Below, piece after piece: positions 23,318 through 35,235 of a DNA stretch of 64,000 nt; the first letter of the stretch is position 1, and each line of letters starts with the position of its first letter. The notes under the pieces are model-generated. The model had not been told where the DNA came from. It saw only the letters and a program-made list of their open reading frames with translations, and did not search any database. This DNA comes from Cricetulus griseus (taxonomy: Eukaryota; Chordata; Mammalia; Rodentia; Cricetidae), in assembly GCF_003668045.3 (NCBI RefSeq), contig NC_048601.1, positions 33,516,521 through 33,580,520 on the forward strand, given 5' to 3'. Position numbers and translations under genes: made by a program.

Positions 23318-23487
23318 TTGCCCGGCAGTGCTGTCGCCTTTAATCCCAGCACTTGGGAGGTAGAGGCAGGCAGATCTCTGTGAATTCAAGACCAGCCTGG
23401 TCTACAAGAGCTAGTTCCAAGACAGCCTCCAAAACCACAGAGAAACCCTGTCTTGAAAAACAAAACCAAAACAAAACAAAAAACAGA
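23318..23487 (+). mobile_element. B1 SINE
   Basis: Starts at about TGCCCGGCAGTGCTGTCGCC, with TTTAATCCCAGCACTTGGGA, TCTACAAGAGCTAGTTCCAA and ACAGAGAAACCCTGTCTTGA, then an A-rich tail with AACAAAAC units. The right half (CTACAAGAGCTAGTTCCAAG) differs from the SINE copies in the array, so it belongs to another B1 subfamily. Confidence 0.93.
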
Positions 23488-24924
23488 CATTCAAAGTGAC
23501 ACCATAGGTCCTAGCATGTATCAGTTGTAGGCTGTTCTAACCCTGTAGGAAAGAGAGTGAATAAAGGTGCTCAAAACATACAGCAAACTTCTAATGCATA
23601 CTAGATACGTCATTGTGGAACTTAGTGCTATTGAGAGTGTTTATTGGTAGAAAGGAAAATTCAATATGTGGCTTAAGATTTCAAAGAACATAGTTCTTCT
23701 GTTGTTAACATAGTTGGTGCCTTTAAAAACTGACTTCCATTCTTAATCACCATTGTTTAAATGGTTTCATGAATACAACAACTCTGATTAAAAAAAAATT
23801 AATAGAAAACCTTTAGGAAGTATTCAACATCAGAGAAACCACAGAGAATATATGTTTCACAGGAAGCAGTCACAAATATCCACATTATCAGGAGTTAGGA
23901 AGAGGCTGACTCCATCATGGGTGACAACAGGGGCTCATTGCTTCATCAGAGAAAGCAATGAAATATGCTCAAAATGTGTGGTTACCAGGATGTAAAGCAG
24001 AACGTAGAGAAGTATTTATGCTGCTGAAATTTCATGATAAGATTTTTACAGATGAAAATTTTTTCTTATGCATAAGTGGGATTAATTCTTGAGATGGAAT
24101 CTACTGAGAGTTAAGACTGTGAACACTGTTTAGATAAAAACAAAGGATGTAGGGCATTATACCTTCGGTAATCACCATCTTGATCAATTATCAGTCACTG
24201 ACATTCAGGTAAAGTGTCCACCAGGAAAGAGACCGTGAATAACTGAAGGCTAAGATAATCATTAAGATTTCTAGTAATAAAGTATTTGAAGTTAGGGAAT
24301 GGATGTTATTTTCAGACATAATGTACACAATGAATAGACTATATTGCTGTGTAATTATAATATTTTTATTCACTGAGTAGAAAAAAATCTGACCTGTTTT
24401 AGGGCAACAGTCTGTAACTGAATCTTCTGTGTCTTCAAGGAATTCCTGCCAAAGGGAACAGTCTGAGTTTCAAAAATAAACATGAAAGCTGATGACAGAC
24501 TTCAACATAGCCTAAGGGAGAAGCAGTGAAGGTAGTACTCTCACCATATAAACTGCAAAAACATATAGCAGTTTGCTGTTAAAACCCATCTTCACGGAGA
24601 CAGAAGAGATTGTGTGTCGAGCAAGAACACAGGATTACCTTCTATTTCTGTGACTTTCCTCCATTACAATAAAATATAGTAAATCTATTCTTCATCTCAA
24701 AAATATAAAGAAAATCATCTCAAACTAGCATCAGGCAGTATTATATTTTAATAGCACTAATAATATAAATGCAGGAGATGTACAGATAGCAACATTGTGA
24801 TGACAGCTAAATTAGGGATGGCTATAAGAACATTTAATATTCCACCACTAGGAGTCCCACAAGTAGATCATGCTGTACAACTGTCATACATATGTAGGGG
24901 GCCTATGTAACTCCCATGAAGGCT
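23488..24924. other. AT-rich intergenic DNA, nothing recognised
   Basis: No gene, SINE or LINE could be recognised. Only short ORFs of 60 codons or fewer are present. Confidence 0.5.
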
Positions 24925-25680
24925 CCCTAATTGTTGGTTCAGACTCCTAGATTTTATAAAGCCCAGATTAGTTGTCTCTGTGGTTCCCCTGTAATGACCT
25001 TGACCATCTTGGCTCATATAATCCTTCCTCCCTCTCTTCAACTGGATTCCCCCAGCTCAGTTCAGTGCTTGGCTGTGGATCTCTGCATCTACTTCCATCA
25101 GTCACTGGATTAATACCCTCTGATGACAACTAGGGTGTTACCAATCTGATTACAGCTAGTTCAGGCTACCTATCCATTATTGCTGAGACTCTTCGATGGG
25201 GTCATCCTTGCAGATTCACTGGAGTTTCCCTTGTACTAAGTTTCTACCTGACTCCCAAATGCCCCCATCATGATGACTTTTTTTTGTTACTCTCCCACTC
25301 TATCCAAACCCCCCAAACCAATCCCTCATGCTCTCATTTCCACTAGTCCCCAGTCTACATAGAAGATCTTTTCAATTTTCCCTTCCAAGGGATAATCCTT
25401 GCATCCTTATCCACTTTATGCCCTCCTTGCTAGCTCACTACTCTGAAGCTATAAGTACTGTTCTTCTAGAGAATCCTAGCAATAAATAGTTTTTACAAGG
25501 TTGTTATTAGTGATATACATACCAAGTTTGTATTTCTGGGTCTGGGTTACCTAATTCAGGATGATTTTCTTTTTCTAGTTCCATCTATTTACCTTCAAAT
25601 TTCTTGGTGCCATTGTTTTTAACAGCTGAGCAATATTCCATTGTGCAAATGTATATTTTAAATTTTGAGAATTCCATACA
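24925..25680 (-). mobile_element. L1 (Lx-like) 3' UTR and ORF2 end, minus strand
   Basis: Read in reverse this matches an old rodent L1 3' end: TCAGTGCTTGGCTGTGGATC, CTGCATCTACTTCCATCAGT, GTCATCCTTGCAGATTCACT, and further right the ORF2-proximal text TCTGGGTCTGGGTTACCTAA and CAATATTCCATTGTGCAAAT. Well diverged and non-coding. Confidence 0.8.
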
Positions 25681-26609
25681 TGCAGAAAATAAATTGTGAA
25701 CACAATCACTCTTTCCCCGAACACCATTTAAATCTAACCTTGACTTCCCTACTCCCTCCCAAGTTTCTGTTCTTTTTTTTTATTGAATAAGCAATCAAGT
25801 CCAGTTTGTGCTGCCCACATACTTATTGGTGTGGGCCACCCACTGAAGAAGCAAAGCATACATGGAAGGAGCTACAACCTTTAGGAAGACAGAAATTATT
25901 GTCCCCAGAACCATCAACTGTCAGTAGCTCCTGAGAATATCCAACTCTTAAAGTGTTAATAAGCTTAATCATAGAGATTAAAAGAAATGTGCAAACATTT
26001 TAACACATCTTTCTCAAATATATATAGAATGGTATGTATTAAAGCTAAAAACAATTTGTAAGACAATAGGCTTCAACCATATAGTACATGGAAGCTGTTC
26101 TTTTGATCCTTAATGGGCAACTAATACACTTACAGAAGACACAGTAAAACTACATGGAGGTAGAGAACAAATTAAGATACCATTGAACCCATGAGAATGA
26201 TTTCAAAATATCAAAATCTAAGTACTCAAATATTGGTATTCATGCAGACTTATGTAATTCCTGTTGATTGTTGGCAGGCTCAAGTCATTAGCCTGTCCAA
26301 TATATTAACAATCAATTAAGGCATAGCCAGTCACATTGGGTAAGAGTCCCTCTTTTGAATGAATTACACTAAAGTTTTCTCATGTATGTGCACAAGATTA
26401 AGTAGTAAAGAAAGATAAATGAGGGACATACAAATTGACTTTCAACAAGTAAGAATAAATTCTGCTATGATCCTGAATTAAAATTAACCTGAATAAACAA
26501 CAAACCAATAAAAAATGCATTCTGTTTTCTGACAGATAATTAAGGATCAGACAACATGTGATGATCATGTAGCTTTACAGAAGATGCCTGATTGGGGATG
26601 TCCATATAT
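25681..26609. other. AT-rich intergenic DNA, nothing recognised
   Basis: No repeat family or gene could be assigned by eye. Confidence 0.45.
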
Positions 26610-26975
26610 ATATTTTTTTCTCTTATTGGTTGATGAATAACACACTGATTGTCCACTAGACAGGCAGGGAATATAGGTGGGGCTACCAGACAAGGAGAAT
26701 TCTGGGGAGAAGACATGGAGAATGAGCTGCCAGAGAGACACCATGTAGCTACTAGGAAGATAGGATGCCAGGCATTCTCTGTTAAGATAATGCTGTGCAG
26801 AAAATACATAGATCAATATTTATGGGCTAATAATTAACAAAGAGCTAGCCAGTAAAAAGCATAAGCCATCAGGCATCAGTTTATAATTAATATAAATCTC
26901 TATGTGTTTATTTGGGGCTAAAAAGCTGTGGGACCAGGTGGGACAGAAATTCTGTCTGTGGCTATGTAGGTTTGA
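26610..26975 (+). mobile_element. Diverged LTR, plus strand
   Basis: Contains CTTATTGGTTGATGAATAAC, GGAGAATTCTGGGGAGAAGA and, near its right end, ATAAATCTCTATGTGTTTAT followed by GGGACCAGGTGGGACAGAAA. The order of motifs matches a rodent LTR family whose minus-strand relatives lie at about 27283-27668 and 42129-42594. The family name is uncertain. No internal genes are attached. Confidence 0.6.
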
Positions 26976-27282
26976 AAATCATAGATTTTGTTAGGCTATC
27001 CTCGGTCAATATTATCTTTTGCTATTGGAGAAATTATTCTTTAAAAAATTCAGGTTCTACTCCTTTAAAAACAGGTAATGGTATTTTGGAGGATAAACTG
27101 TACTCCTGTTAATTTTATGCACAGTAAAAAGCACTTTTATTTATTAGTACTATGGAATACAGCTGATGGTCAAGCTTAAAGGAGACATAAAGAAAGCTCA
27201 TTGCATGAAGAGAGGAAGTCTTGAACTTGTGGATTTCCCAAAGTCTCCAATGATTTTTGTGTTATGATAAATCTTTCCACCA

Positions 27283-27668
27283 AAAGTCACCTGAACCTTA
27301 CTGCCACATGGGTGGTCTCCGCCAGCCGCCCAAGTTCTGCCCACCACTTGGATGAACAAAATAATAGAGACATATTAGGTACAATGCTGCTTGGCCAATG
27401 ACTAGGGTTCTCATCTGTTAGTTCAGTCCGGTGGCTCACATCCTGCTGGTGGGGGAGGTGAATGGGAAAAGGAGCCACTTCCTTTTTCCTTGCTTAGATA
27501 TGAGTCTCCTTGCTATGTCACTTCCTGCCTGGAACACCACTTCTCTACATTTCCCAGAATCCTCTTTGACTCCTAGTCCTGTCTAACTTGATGTTTCATT
27601 GGCCAAACAGTATTTTATTTAACAATCAATAAGATAAACATACACAGAAGTACTTTCCCCATCAATTT
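27283..27668 (-). mobile_element. Diverged LTR, minus strand
   Basis: Shares with the copy at 42129-42594 the blocks TATGTCACTTCCTGCCTGGA, CATTTCCCAGAATCCTCTTT, GACTCCTAGTCC and TCATTGGCCAAACAGTA, in the same order. It lies about 300 bp from the oppositely oriented relative at 26610. A 63-codon ORF in it is not meaningful. Confidence 0.65.
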
Positions 27669-28374
27669 TGTTTATTGAATAGCATTTGTATACAATACAC
27701 ATTGTACCCTTTGTGGCATTACTTTAAATGCTGAGTTTTTCATAGTGTAGCTTCCTAATATTGTATAAACCTCTAACAGTTCAGGACAAATTATGATATT
27801 GAGATTACAAAGCAGCTATGGCCCCATGACCTTTATAGATTTAAATATCACAATTATTGTTAAGGGAAATTTACCACAATCAGTATTTAAGTATTGGAAT
27901 AAGAAATAAAACATAAAATAATCTAACATTGCATCACAACTAAGCAATGATATTCCTGTTTGAAGTGATATGTCCTTCCACAATGACGACACACAAACTT
28001 GAAAAAATGAGACTGGAATAAGAACACTTTTGAGAGACTAAAATTGTAGAAGAAAACCATTAACTAATTTCCCAGTGAATTTGACAACTAAAGACAGTGG
28101 CAGTCTGTCTGTAGTGATAGATGTCACAAACACAGTGAAGAAGAATGGGTGTCTAAGCAAATAGATGAGAGGCAGAGAAGTAGGGAATAAGTGTAATTTA
28201 AAATAATTGCCTACAACAAAAAATAAATGTTTTCTGAAGTGTTTATTTTATATCAATATTAATTTCAAATTCTGCAGAAATAATAAGCAAAAAATTGGTT
28301 GCAATCATGACCATTTGACCTCGTTTTGAATTTTGACACGTATCTCTAATAGCAAACTTCTAAAAACTGTGTTT
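27669..28374. other. AT-rich intergenic DNA, nothing recognised
   Basis: No assignable repeat or gene. Confidence 0.45.
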
Positions 28375-28616
28375 TGCTAGGGTTCTGTAGAAGAACAGTA
28401 CTTACAATTTGAATATATGTATGTATGTATAGAAAGGGGGTTATTTAAATAGCCTATAGGCTGTGATTCAGCTAGTCAAATAATGGCTGTCTACCAATGG
28501 AAGTTCTAAGAGTCCAGAAGCTGTTCAGCCCAGGAGGATGGATGTGTCACCTGGTCTTCAATATATGCCAGAATCCTGAAGAAGTAGGCTCTAATGCCAT
28601 TGAAAAGTGACTTGAC

Positions 28617-28667
<51 letters not shown>

Positions 28668-28875
28668 AACCAAGCATGTACAAGCACCTATCTCTCCTGT
28701 CCTATAGGCTGCCAGCAGAAGGTATGGCTCAGATTAAGGATGGGGCATACCACCTCAAAAGTACCACATCTTACAATTTTGAATTATTAAAGAAAGAAGT
28801 CCTCACACTTGTATCCAGCTACTTGGGATTTAGAAAATTCCAATGTAGTCAAGTTGACTATTAAGAGTAGCCTTT
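28375..28875 (-). mobile_element. Dispersed rodent repeat (family unnamed), minus strand
   Basis: Begins GCTAGGGTTCTGTAGAAGAA, continues with ATGTATGTATGTATAG, GCCAGAATCCTGAAGAAGTA and GCCAGCAGAAGGTATGGCTC, and ends GTAGTCAAGTTGACTATTAA. Read in reverse it follows the same plan as the repeat at 61640-62165 (which ends TCTAGAGAGCCCTGACTAA). A (GA)n tract has expanded inside it. I know the pattern as common in rodents but cannot name it with confidence. Confidence 0.6.
28619..28665 (+). repeat. (GA)n microsatellite
   Basis: About 23 uninterrupted GA dinucleotides inside the dispersed repeat. Confidence 0.97.
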
Positions 28876-29054
28876 ACATTGGGTGGTGGTGGTACATACT
28901 TTTAATCCCAGCACTAGGGAGGCAGAGTCAGGCAGATCTCTGTGAGTTCAAGGCCAGCTTGATTTAGAGAGTGAATTCAAGGACAGGCTGCAAAGCCACA
29001 CAGAGAAACCCTGTCTTGAAAAACTAACAAACAAACAAACATAACAAAACAAAG
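28876..29054 (+). mobile_element. B1 SINE
   Basis: GGGTGGTGGTGGTACATACT, TTTAATCCCAGCACTAGGGA, GGCAGATCTCTGTGAGTTCA and ACAGAGAAACCCTGTCTTGA are followed by a (AACA)n tail. Confidence 0.93.
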
Positions 29055-29234
29055 AGAATAACCTTTACAACTAGAAAACTTGTTTAGAATGGAAACTCTC
29101 TATGCTTTGTTTTAAAATGTTTAAACTGATTCCAATGACTTTATTCTTTGACTTACAGTATTATCCTTTACTCAGGCAGCTCCCCATGCAAAGGAATAAT
29201 ACAGTTCACACTTTGTGGAATCATTTATCTCCTT

Positions 29235-29325
29235 CCACCTTACATGGGATCTTAGGGTTGAATTCAGGTTACCAGGGTCATGCAGGAAATACTTTTGCCC
29301 ACTGAGTCTTCTCACTGTCCCCTAA
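29235..29325 (-). mobile_element. B2/B3-like SINE fragment, minus strand
   Basis: AGGGTTGAATTCAGGTTACC ... GCCCACTGAGTCTTCTCACT matches the reversed tRNA-like head of B3/B2 elements ('...AACCACTGAGCCATCTCTCC'). Short and diverged. Confidence 0.55.
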
Positions 29326-29514
29326 GACCATTTTTTAAAATATATGTACAGTTAGGGATTGTAGATCAGAAGTGGATCAGTTACCAAATATGTGTAAGAA
29401 TCTTGGTGTGCAAGTTTGTTACAAGTTCAAGCCAGTCAAAAATCTCAGCATGGAGAAGGGAGGCAGTAATAAGGTCCCACTCCTAGAAAAGGAAGCATTG
29501 AAACTTGATGACTG

Positions 29515-29765
29515 CTGGATAAGGGCTGTCAGTTTTCTTTAAAGACAGGGTCCCTGAGAGGCTACCTTTGGTCCAGAAGATGGTTCTATACCCAGGAATA
29601 TACTGGCAGTACTGAGTGAATGCAGTGGATTAAAACAAATAAATACATAAAATCAGGGAAAAATAATAGGGGATTAGGGGTTGAATCAGGAGGTAATGAG
29701 GGATAACTTGATCAAAACATATTATATACAAGTATGAAATTCTCAAACACTAAAACCATATTCAA
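29515..29765 (+). mobile_element. L1 3'-end fragment
   Basis: Follows a known rodent L1 3' tail: GTCAGTTTTCTTTAAAGACA, ACCCAGGAATATACTGGCAG, GTGGATTAAAACAAATAA, AATAGGGGATTAGGGG, then GTATGAAATTCTCAAACACT. A second copy of this tail type is at 60500-60770. Confidence 0.7.
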
Positions 29766-30765
29766 AAGTTAAAAATGAATACCAAAGGTATAAATTTATT
29801 CTGTGTAAGTTTGAATTTTCCCATTTATAATATCAAATGTATATGTAAGTCAGAAGACAGTAAAGTACCACAAGTGAACAGACAAAAACAAATTGTTTAT
29901 ATAATTGGGATATTTTGACTCAAGCACTTGTGAGTTCCAACTTATGAATGAATTTATTCAAAGAGACACTTTAGAAAGAGATGCTGGGGTTGATTAGATA
30001 CACAGGATAAACAAAGTGTAAGAACAACTGGAAAACAGGATGGGCAAGGCCATTAAATATGAATGAAGACAAAGTGTGATCTCTAAAACAGAAGGTCTCA
30101 TGAGAGGGGAGAAAGAAGAATATGGGATAGGGGAGAAGGAAAAAAAGTAAGAATGAGAACAAGTGCTGGAGACATTTTCATGACCACATTTTAATTCTTA
30201 TTTTCCCATCATCAGATGATATCATTATAGCCATGAAGACATCATGAATGGATTCTAACATTTCATTAACTGAGAAAAACATCCCAAAATATTGTCATAG
30301 CCTTATTCATTTATTCATTATGTGGAGAAATCGTTCAGTAAATACCACTTTTCTAGAAAGAACATTACTGGTCACAGACAGACAAGAAAGTCAAGATGAG
30401 GACTTATTTGATGTGCCCCAAACCCACTGTTAGGATGAACTTTTGAAATAATTTACATAATTATTTGTTTAACAAAATTTCAAAATATTTTTCACTTGAT
30501 GCCTTAAGTTTGAAGTACCCTTTCCATTCTATATTTCCATCTGACAAAGTGGGGAGTTACATATTTTATGACCTTTCCTAATTTAACTATCTAGTTTTTC
30601 CACAAAAATAAATAAGCAAGGAAACAACTAAAACAAAATATTTTCAAGTTTTATTCTTAATCAAATGATAATACTATTCAATTCTTTGATTAATGGTGCC
30701 TTCTGAAATCTTTAGTTTAATTCAAAGACAATTTAGCCCTTAACCACTCTCTGTATTAAACTTAG

Positions 30766-30768
<3 letters not shown>
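29766..30768. other. AT-rich intergenic DNA, nothing recognised
   Basis: No gene or repeat could be assigned. It includes a purine-rich patch near 30100-30150. Confidence 0.45.
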
Positions 30769-30821
<53 letters not shown>

Positions 30822-30845
30822 ACACACACACCACATACATACATA
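30769..30845. repeat. (CT)n / (CA)n compound microsatellite
   Basis: About 24 CT repeats, then CACACACACACC and (CATA)n-like text. Confidence 0.96.
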
Positions 30846-30944
30846 CACAAATACAGAGGCACCCTCATGCCTGTCATCATCATGAATCTAGGATTTCTAC
30901 CTGGGAGCTCCTACAGCTGAAAAACACTTTCACTGAGGTGGCTG

Positions 30945-33560
30945 GATATAATAAGAACTCAAAACAATCAGTAGCCCTCCTATAAATGAATGAAAACTAG
31001 CCTGAGAAAGAAATCAAGGAAACAACACCCTTCACAATATCCCTAAATAGTATCTTGTGGTAATTCTATCCAAGCAATTGAAAAACATGTATGATAAAAC
31101 TTCAATTGTTTGAAGAAGGAAATTGAAGAAGATATCAGAAGATGGAAAGATCACCCATGGATTAACATAGTTAAAATGACCATCCTTCCAAAAGTAATCT
31201 ACAGATTCAACACAGTGCCCATCAAAATTAAAACACAAATGTTTATAGACCTTGAAAGAACAGTACTCAACATCCCACTGAAAAACAAAACACCCAGGAT
31301 AACTAAAAGAATCCTGTATAATGAAGGAACATCTGGAGGGATCACCATAGCTGACTTCAAGCTCTACTATAAAAACAGCCTGATATTGGCATAAAAACAT
31401 ATAGGTGGATCAATGGAACTGAATCAAAATCCCTGACATTAATCCATACACCTATGAATATAAACACCTGATCTTTGACAAATAAGTCAAAATTATACAA
31501 CAGGAAAAAGAACGCATCTTTAAAAAATGGTGTTGTCATAACTGGATGTTGACAAATATAAGAATGCAAATAAATCCATATCTACTGCCCTGCACAAAAC
31601 TCAAGCCTAAGTTGATCAAAGTCCTCAACATAAAACCAGATACACTGAACCTTATAGAAGAGAACATGGGAATATCATTGAATGTACTGGCACAGGAGAC
31701 AACTTCCTGAAAAGAACACCAGTAAGTGCAGGCACTAAGATCAACAATTAATAAATGGAACCCCATGAAACTGAAAATCTTCTTTAAAGCAAAGGATACC
31801 ACCAATAGGGGGAAATGACAGCCTACAGGATGGAAAAATATTTTCAGAAACTCCAATTCTGACAGATGGATAATATCCAAAGTATATAATAACTAAGGAA
31901 ACTAGACATCAACAAACTAAATTATCTAATTTAAAAATGGGGTACAGACCTAAACAGAGATTTGTCAACAGAGGAAACTCACATGTCCAAGAAATGCTTA
32001 AAGCAATGTTCAACATTCTTAGCCATCAGGAAAATGCACATTAAAATTACTTCAAGATTCCATCTTGCACCTTTTAGAATAACTAAGATCAAAACCTCAA
32101 GTGACAGCTCATGCTGGCAAATATGTGGAGCAAGAGAAACACTACTCCACTATTGGTGGGAGAGAAAACGTGTACAGCCACTTTGGAAATCAATATAGCA
32201 GTTTCTCAGAAAGTTGGGAATTGATGTACCTCAAGACCTAGCTATACTACTCTTGGGCATATACACAATGAACTTGCCATCCTATCACAAGAACACTTAC
32301 TCAACTATGTGCGTGGTAGTTTCATTCATATTAGGCAAAATCTTGAAACAATCTAGATTTCCCTCAAATAATGGACAGAGAAACGGTGGTGTATTACACA
32401 ATGGAGTATTACTCAGTTGTTGAAACAATAACATCCTGAAATTTGAAGACAAATGTATGGAACTTGAAAAAAATCATCCTGGGTGAGGTAACCCAGACCC
32501 AAAAAGACAAACATGGTATTTACTCATTTAAAAGTGGATATTAGCTGTGAAAGATGATCATGCTACAGTCCCAGACCTAGAGAGGTTAAGTTACAATGAA
32601 TGCTTAAGGGGGAACACAAGGCTCTCCCTCAGAAAGAGAAATAAAATAGATTTCAAAGCTGGACTGGGGCAGATTGGTTTGTGAACAGGAGGGATCAGCT
32701 GGTGGAGAGGGAGAAAATATTGAGAGAAATTGCTGGAATTAGGAGCCACGGCGGGTCAAGGTGGAGACCTAATATAACGGAAACTATGAAATCTTTGAAA
32801 GTAACCCTAGAAAAGACTCCTTAGTCATAGAAGACAAAGAACTTACAATCTTCTCTAACCAGACAAGGCTTCAAGTGGAGGGATTGGGACACCAACCCAG
32901 TCACAAATCCTTTGACCTACAGTTTGTTCTGCCTGCAGAGTCATCTGGGCCCAGAGCTTAGCAGAATCCTCATCAAAGAGACTAGGGAAACTTCAACCAG
33001 CAACTTGTAGGAGAAGATGCAGTGTCCTACAGCCAAATATTAGGCTTGACATTGAAGAGTGCTGGTGAAGAGGTAGAGGAAGGATTCAAGTAACTAGAAG
33101 GGTCAGGGACACCAAGACATAATGGCCCACAGAAACAATTCACCTGGTACTCATGGGAGTTCACAAAGATCAGAGAGCCTGTAAGGGTCTGATCTAGGTT
33201 CTCTGAGTATATGAAATGGCTGAGTAGCTTGGTGATCCTGTGTGATTCCTAACAGTGGGAATTGGCTATCTCTAAAACTTTTGCTTGCTTTTGGGATCTT
33301 TTGCCTACTACTGGGTCATCTCATCCAGGCTTGATGTGATAATATATGGCTAGTCTTATTGTAAATTGTTAAGCCTGCTGTGTTTGGTTGATGTCCCTGG
33401 GATGCCTGTTATTTTCTGAAAGGAAGGGGTATATGGGGGAAAAAGATGTGGGGGGGCAGACACCTATTTGTAACACTTTGATTTATAACATTATTGAAAT
33501 TAAAATAAAAATACATATAAAATTATATGTAAAAATAGACAAAGAATTGAGTGTGGTCCT
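30945..33560 (+). mobile_element. 5'-truncated older L1 (ORF2 C-terminal half and 3' UTR)
   Basis: ORF2-derived sequence starts near ATAAGAACTCAAAACAATCA and runs to about 32530. An Lx-like 3' UTR follows: CCCAGACCTAGAGAGG, CACAAAGATCAGAGAGCCTG, GTTTGGTTGATGTCCCTGGG, TTTTCTGAAAGGAAGGGG. It ends in A-rich sequence with ATTAAAATAAAAATACAT. About 2.6 kb remain of a normally 6-7 kb element. Confidence 0.9.
31050..32450 (+). pseudogene. L1 ORF2 remnant (post-reverse-transcriptase and Cys-rich C-terminal region)
   Basis: Visible protein blocks in order are: INIVKMTILPKVIYRFNTVP and TSGGITIADFKLYYKNSLIL (31110-31394 frame), then CSTFLAIRKMHIKITSRFHL and SSCWQICGARETLLHYWWER (31962-32198 frame), then QDLAILLLGIY (32214-32423). 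These match the conserved ORF2 region ending in the cysteine-rich domain (C...W..C...TLLH.WW.C). The last Cys/His spacing is damaged, and the stops and frame changes make it non-functional. Confidence 0.88.
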
Positions 33561-33909
33561 TCTTGACTGCAATATATGTAGTAATAAACTAAGGCAAGGG
33601 GATCATGTGTTTGAAACTAGTCTGAGCTAGAGAATAAATCCCTGTTTCAGGAAAGGGAAAAAGTAGTATACCTAAACACAATTCTCACAATATGATACAT
33701 AAATGTCCCACATATTCATTAGAAGGAAATAAATTTTACTAGCCAACAGGGAAAGGCTAATTATAACCACATTATAACATTTAAACAAAAAGACCACTCA
33801 AAATATTAAAAATAACAAATATTGTAAAAGTGAGAAAAGAGGATATCTGAAGTAGAGAGACACAGAAAAAAGACTGGTGAATGCACCCTACATTATAGAC
33901 ATTATAGAC

Positions 33910-34735
33910 GTGGGAGCTAGGAGAATGAGAAGGGGAGAAGACGAGGGATGCCGAGGACATGAGGGAGCAGAAAGTATGAGTCAGGGGAAGAATACACAAT
34001 AACAAGAATGGAGATATCATAAAAGAGGGAGACATTTTTGGTTTACAGAGAAATCAGGCACTAGGGAAATGTCTGGAGATCTACAAAGAAGACACCAGCT
34101 AACTATCTTAGCAATGGAGGAGAGGCTACCTTAAATGCCCTCCCCTGTTTATCAGATTGATGACTGACTTATATGTCTTCATCCAGCAGCTGGTGGAAGT
34201 AGAAGCAGACACCCATAACTAATCACCGATCTGAACTAGAACCCAGATGCAGAGAAGGACCATTACAAAGCACAGAGGTCCAGACCAGGCTGGTAAAACC
34301 CACAGAAACAGCTGACCTGAACATCCAGGAACTCTTGCTTCCCAGTCTGATAGCTGGAATACCAGCATGGGACTGATCCAGACCCCAGGAACATGGGTTT
34401 CTGTGAGGAAACCTCAGAAATCTATGGGACCTCCTGTAGAAGCCCAGTATTTATCCCTAGCATAGGTGTGGACTTTGGGAGCCCATTCCATATAGAGGAA
34501 TACTCCCTGAGCCAAGACACACGGGGGTGGGTCTAGGCCCTATCCCAAAGGATTTGAAAGACTCTGATGACACACTATGGAAGGCCTCACCATCCAGGGG
34601 GAGCAGAAAAGATATGTGACAGATAAGGTTTTAGTTGGGGTGAGTAGGGGAGTACTCGTGGGAGAAGGGAACTGGGATTGTCATGTGAAACAAGCCTGTT
34701 TCTAATTCAAATAAAAAAAGTTGGAAAAAAATTAA
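33910..34735 (+). mobile_element. L1 3'-UTR insertion, same subfamily as the elements at 1161 and 62601
   Basis: Begins GTGGGAGCTAGGAGAATGAG and continues through GGACATGAGGGAGCAGAAAG, GGGGAAGAATACACAATAAC, CATTTTTGGTTTACAGAGAA and the GGACTGATCCAGACCCCAGG block. It ends at AATTCAAATAAAAAAAGTTG. The uninterrupted order of these blocks gives the reference against which the inversion at 62601-64000 can be read. Confidence 0.88.
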
Positions 34736-34740
34736 ACATA

Positions 34741-34939
34741 TATTAAAGATCAACAAAATCTTATGTTTGATCTGGTAATACCACTGCTACGCATATTTCC
34801 AAAGGGAGTGAAATCAATGTATGAATATGGTATCTGAACTCCTATGCTTACTGCAGTGTTATTCACTATAGCCAAGCAATGGAAACAACATAAGTGTCTG
34901 TAGCAGGGGAAAATATTAAGAAAATATAATGTACAAACA

Positions 34940-35015
<76 letters not shown>

Positions 35016-35230
35016 TGACAGAGACACAGAGAGACAATTTACCCATTTTAAAACTCCAGAAAATGTTTGTCTTTTATAATAACATAGATAGAACCAGAGG
35101 TGCTAATGTTAATTGAACTTAGCCAGACATAAGAAGAAAGGAACTATAAGACATTGAAAGAAAATGTTTATGAGAGTTGAGTAAAGGATGTTAGGAGATT
35201 GGAATTAGTTTGATCAGTGCATAGAAATTT
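34741..35230 (+). mobile_element. Ancient L1 (L1M-like) ORF2 fragment with embedded microsatellite
   Basis: GATCTGGTAATACCACTGCT, CACTATAGCCAAGCAATGGA, AACAACATAAGTGTCTGTAG, and after the microsatellite TAACATAGATAGAACCAGAG and GAACTTAGCCAGACATAAGA correspond to the ORF2 3' region of old mammalian L1s. The site where old L1s read ATGGTACACACAC has become the CA/GA expansion. Confidence 0.7.
34937..35013 (+). repeat. (CA)n(GA)n compound microsatellite
   Basis: About nine CA followed by roughly 27 GA units inside the old L1 fragment. Confidence 0.97.
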
Positions 35231-35235
35231 AGTTA

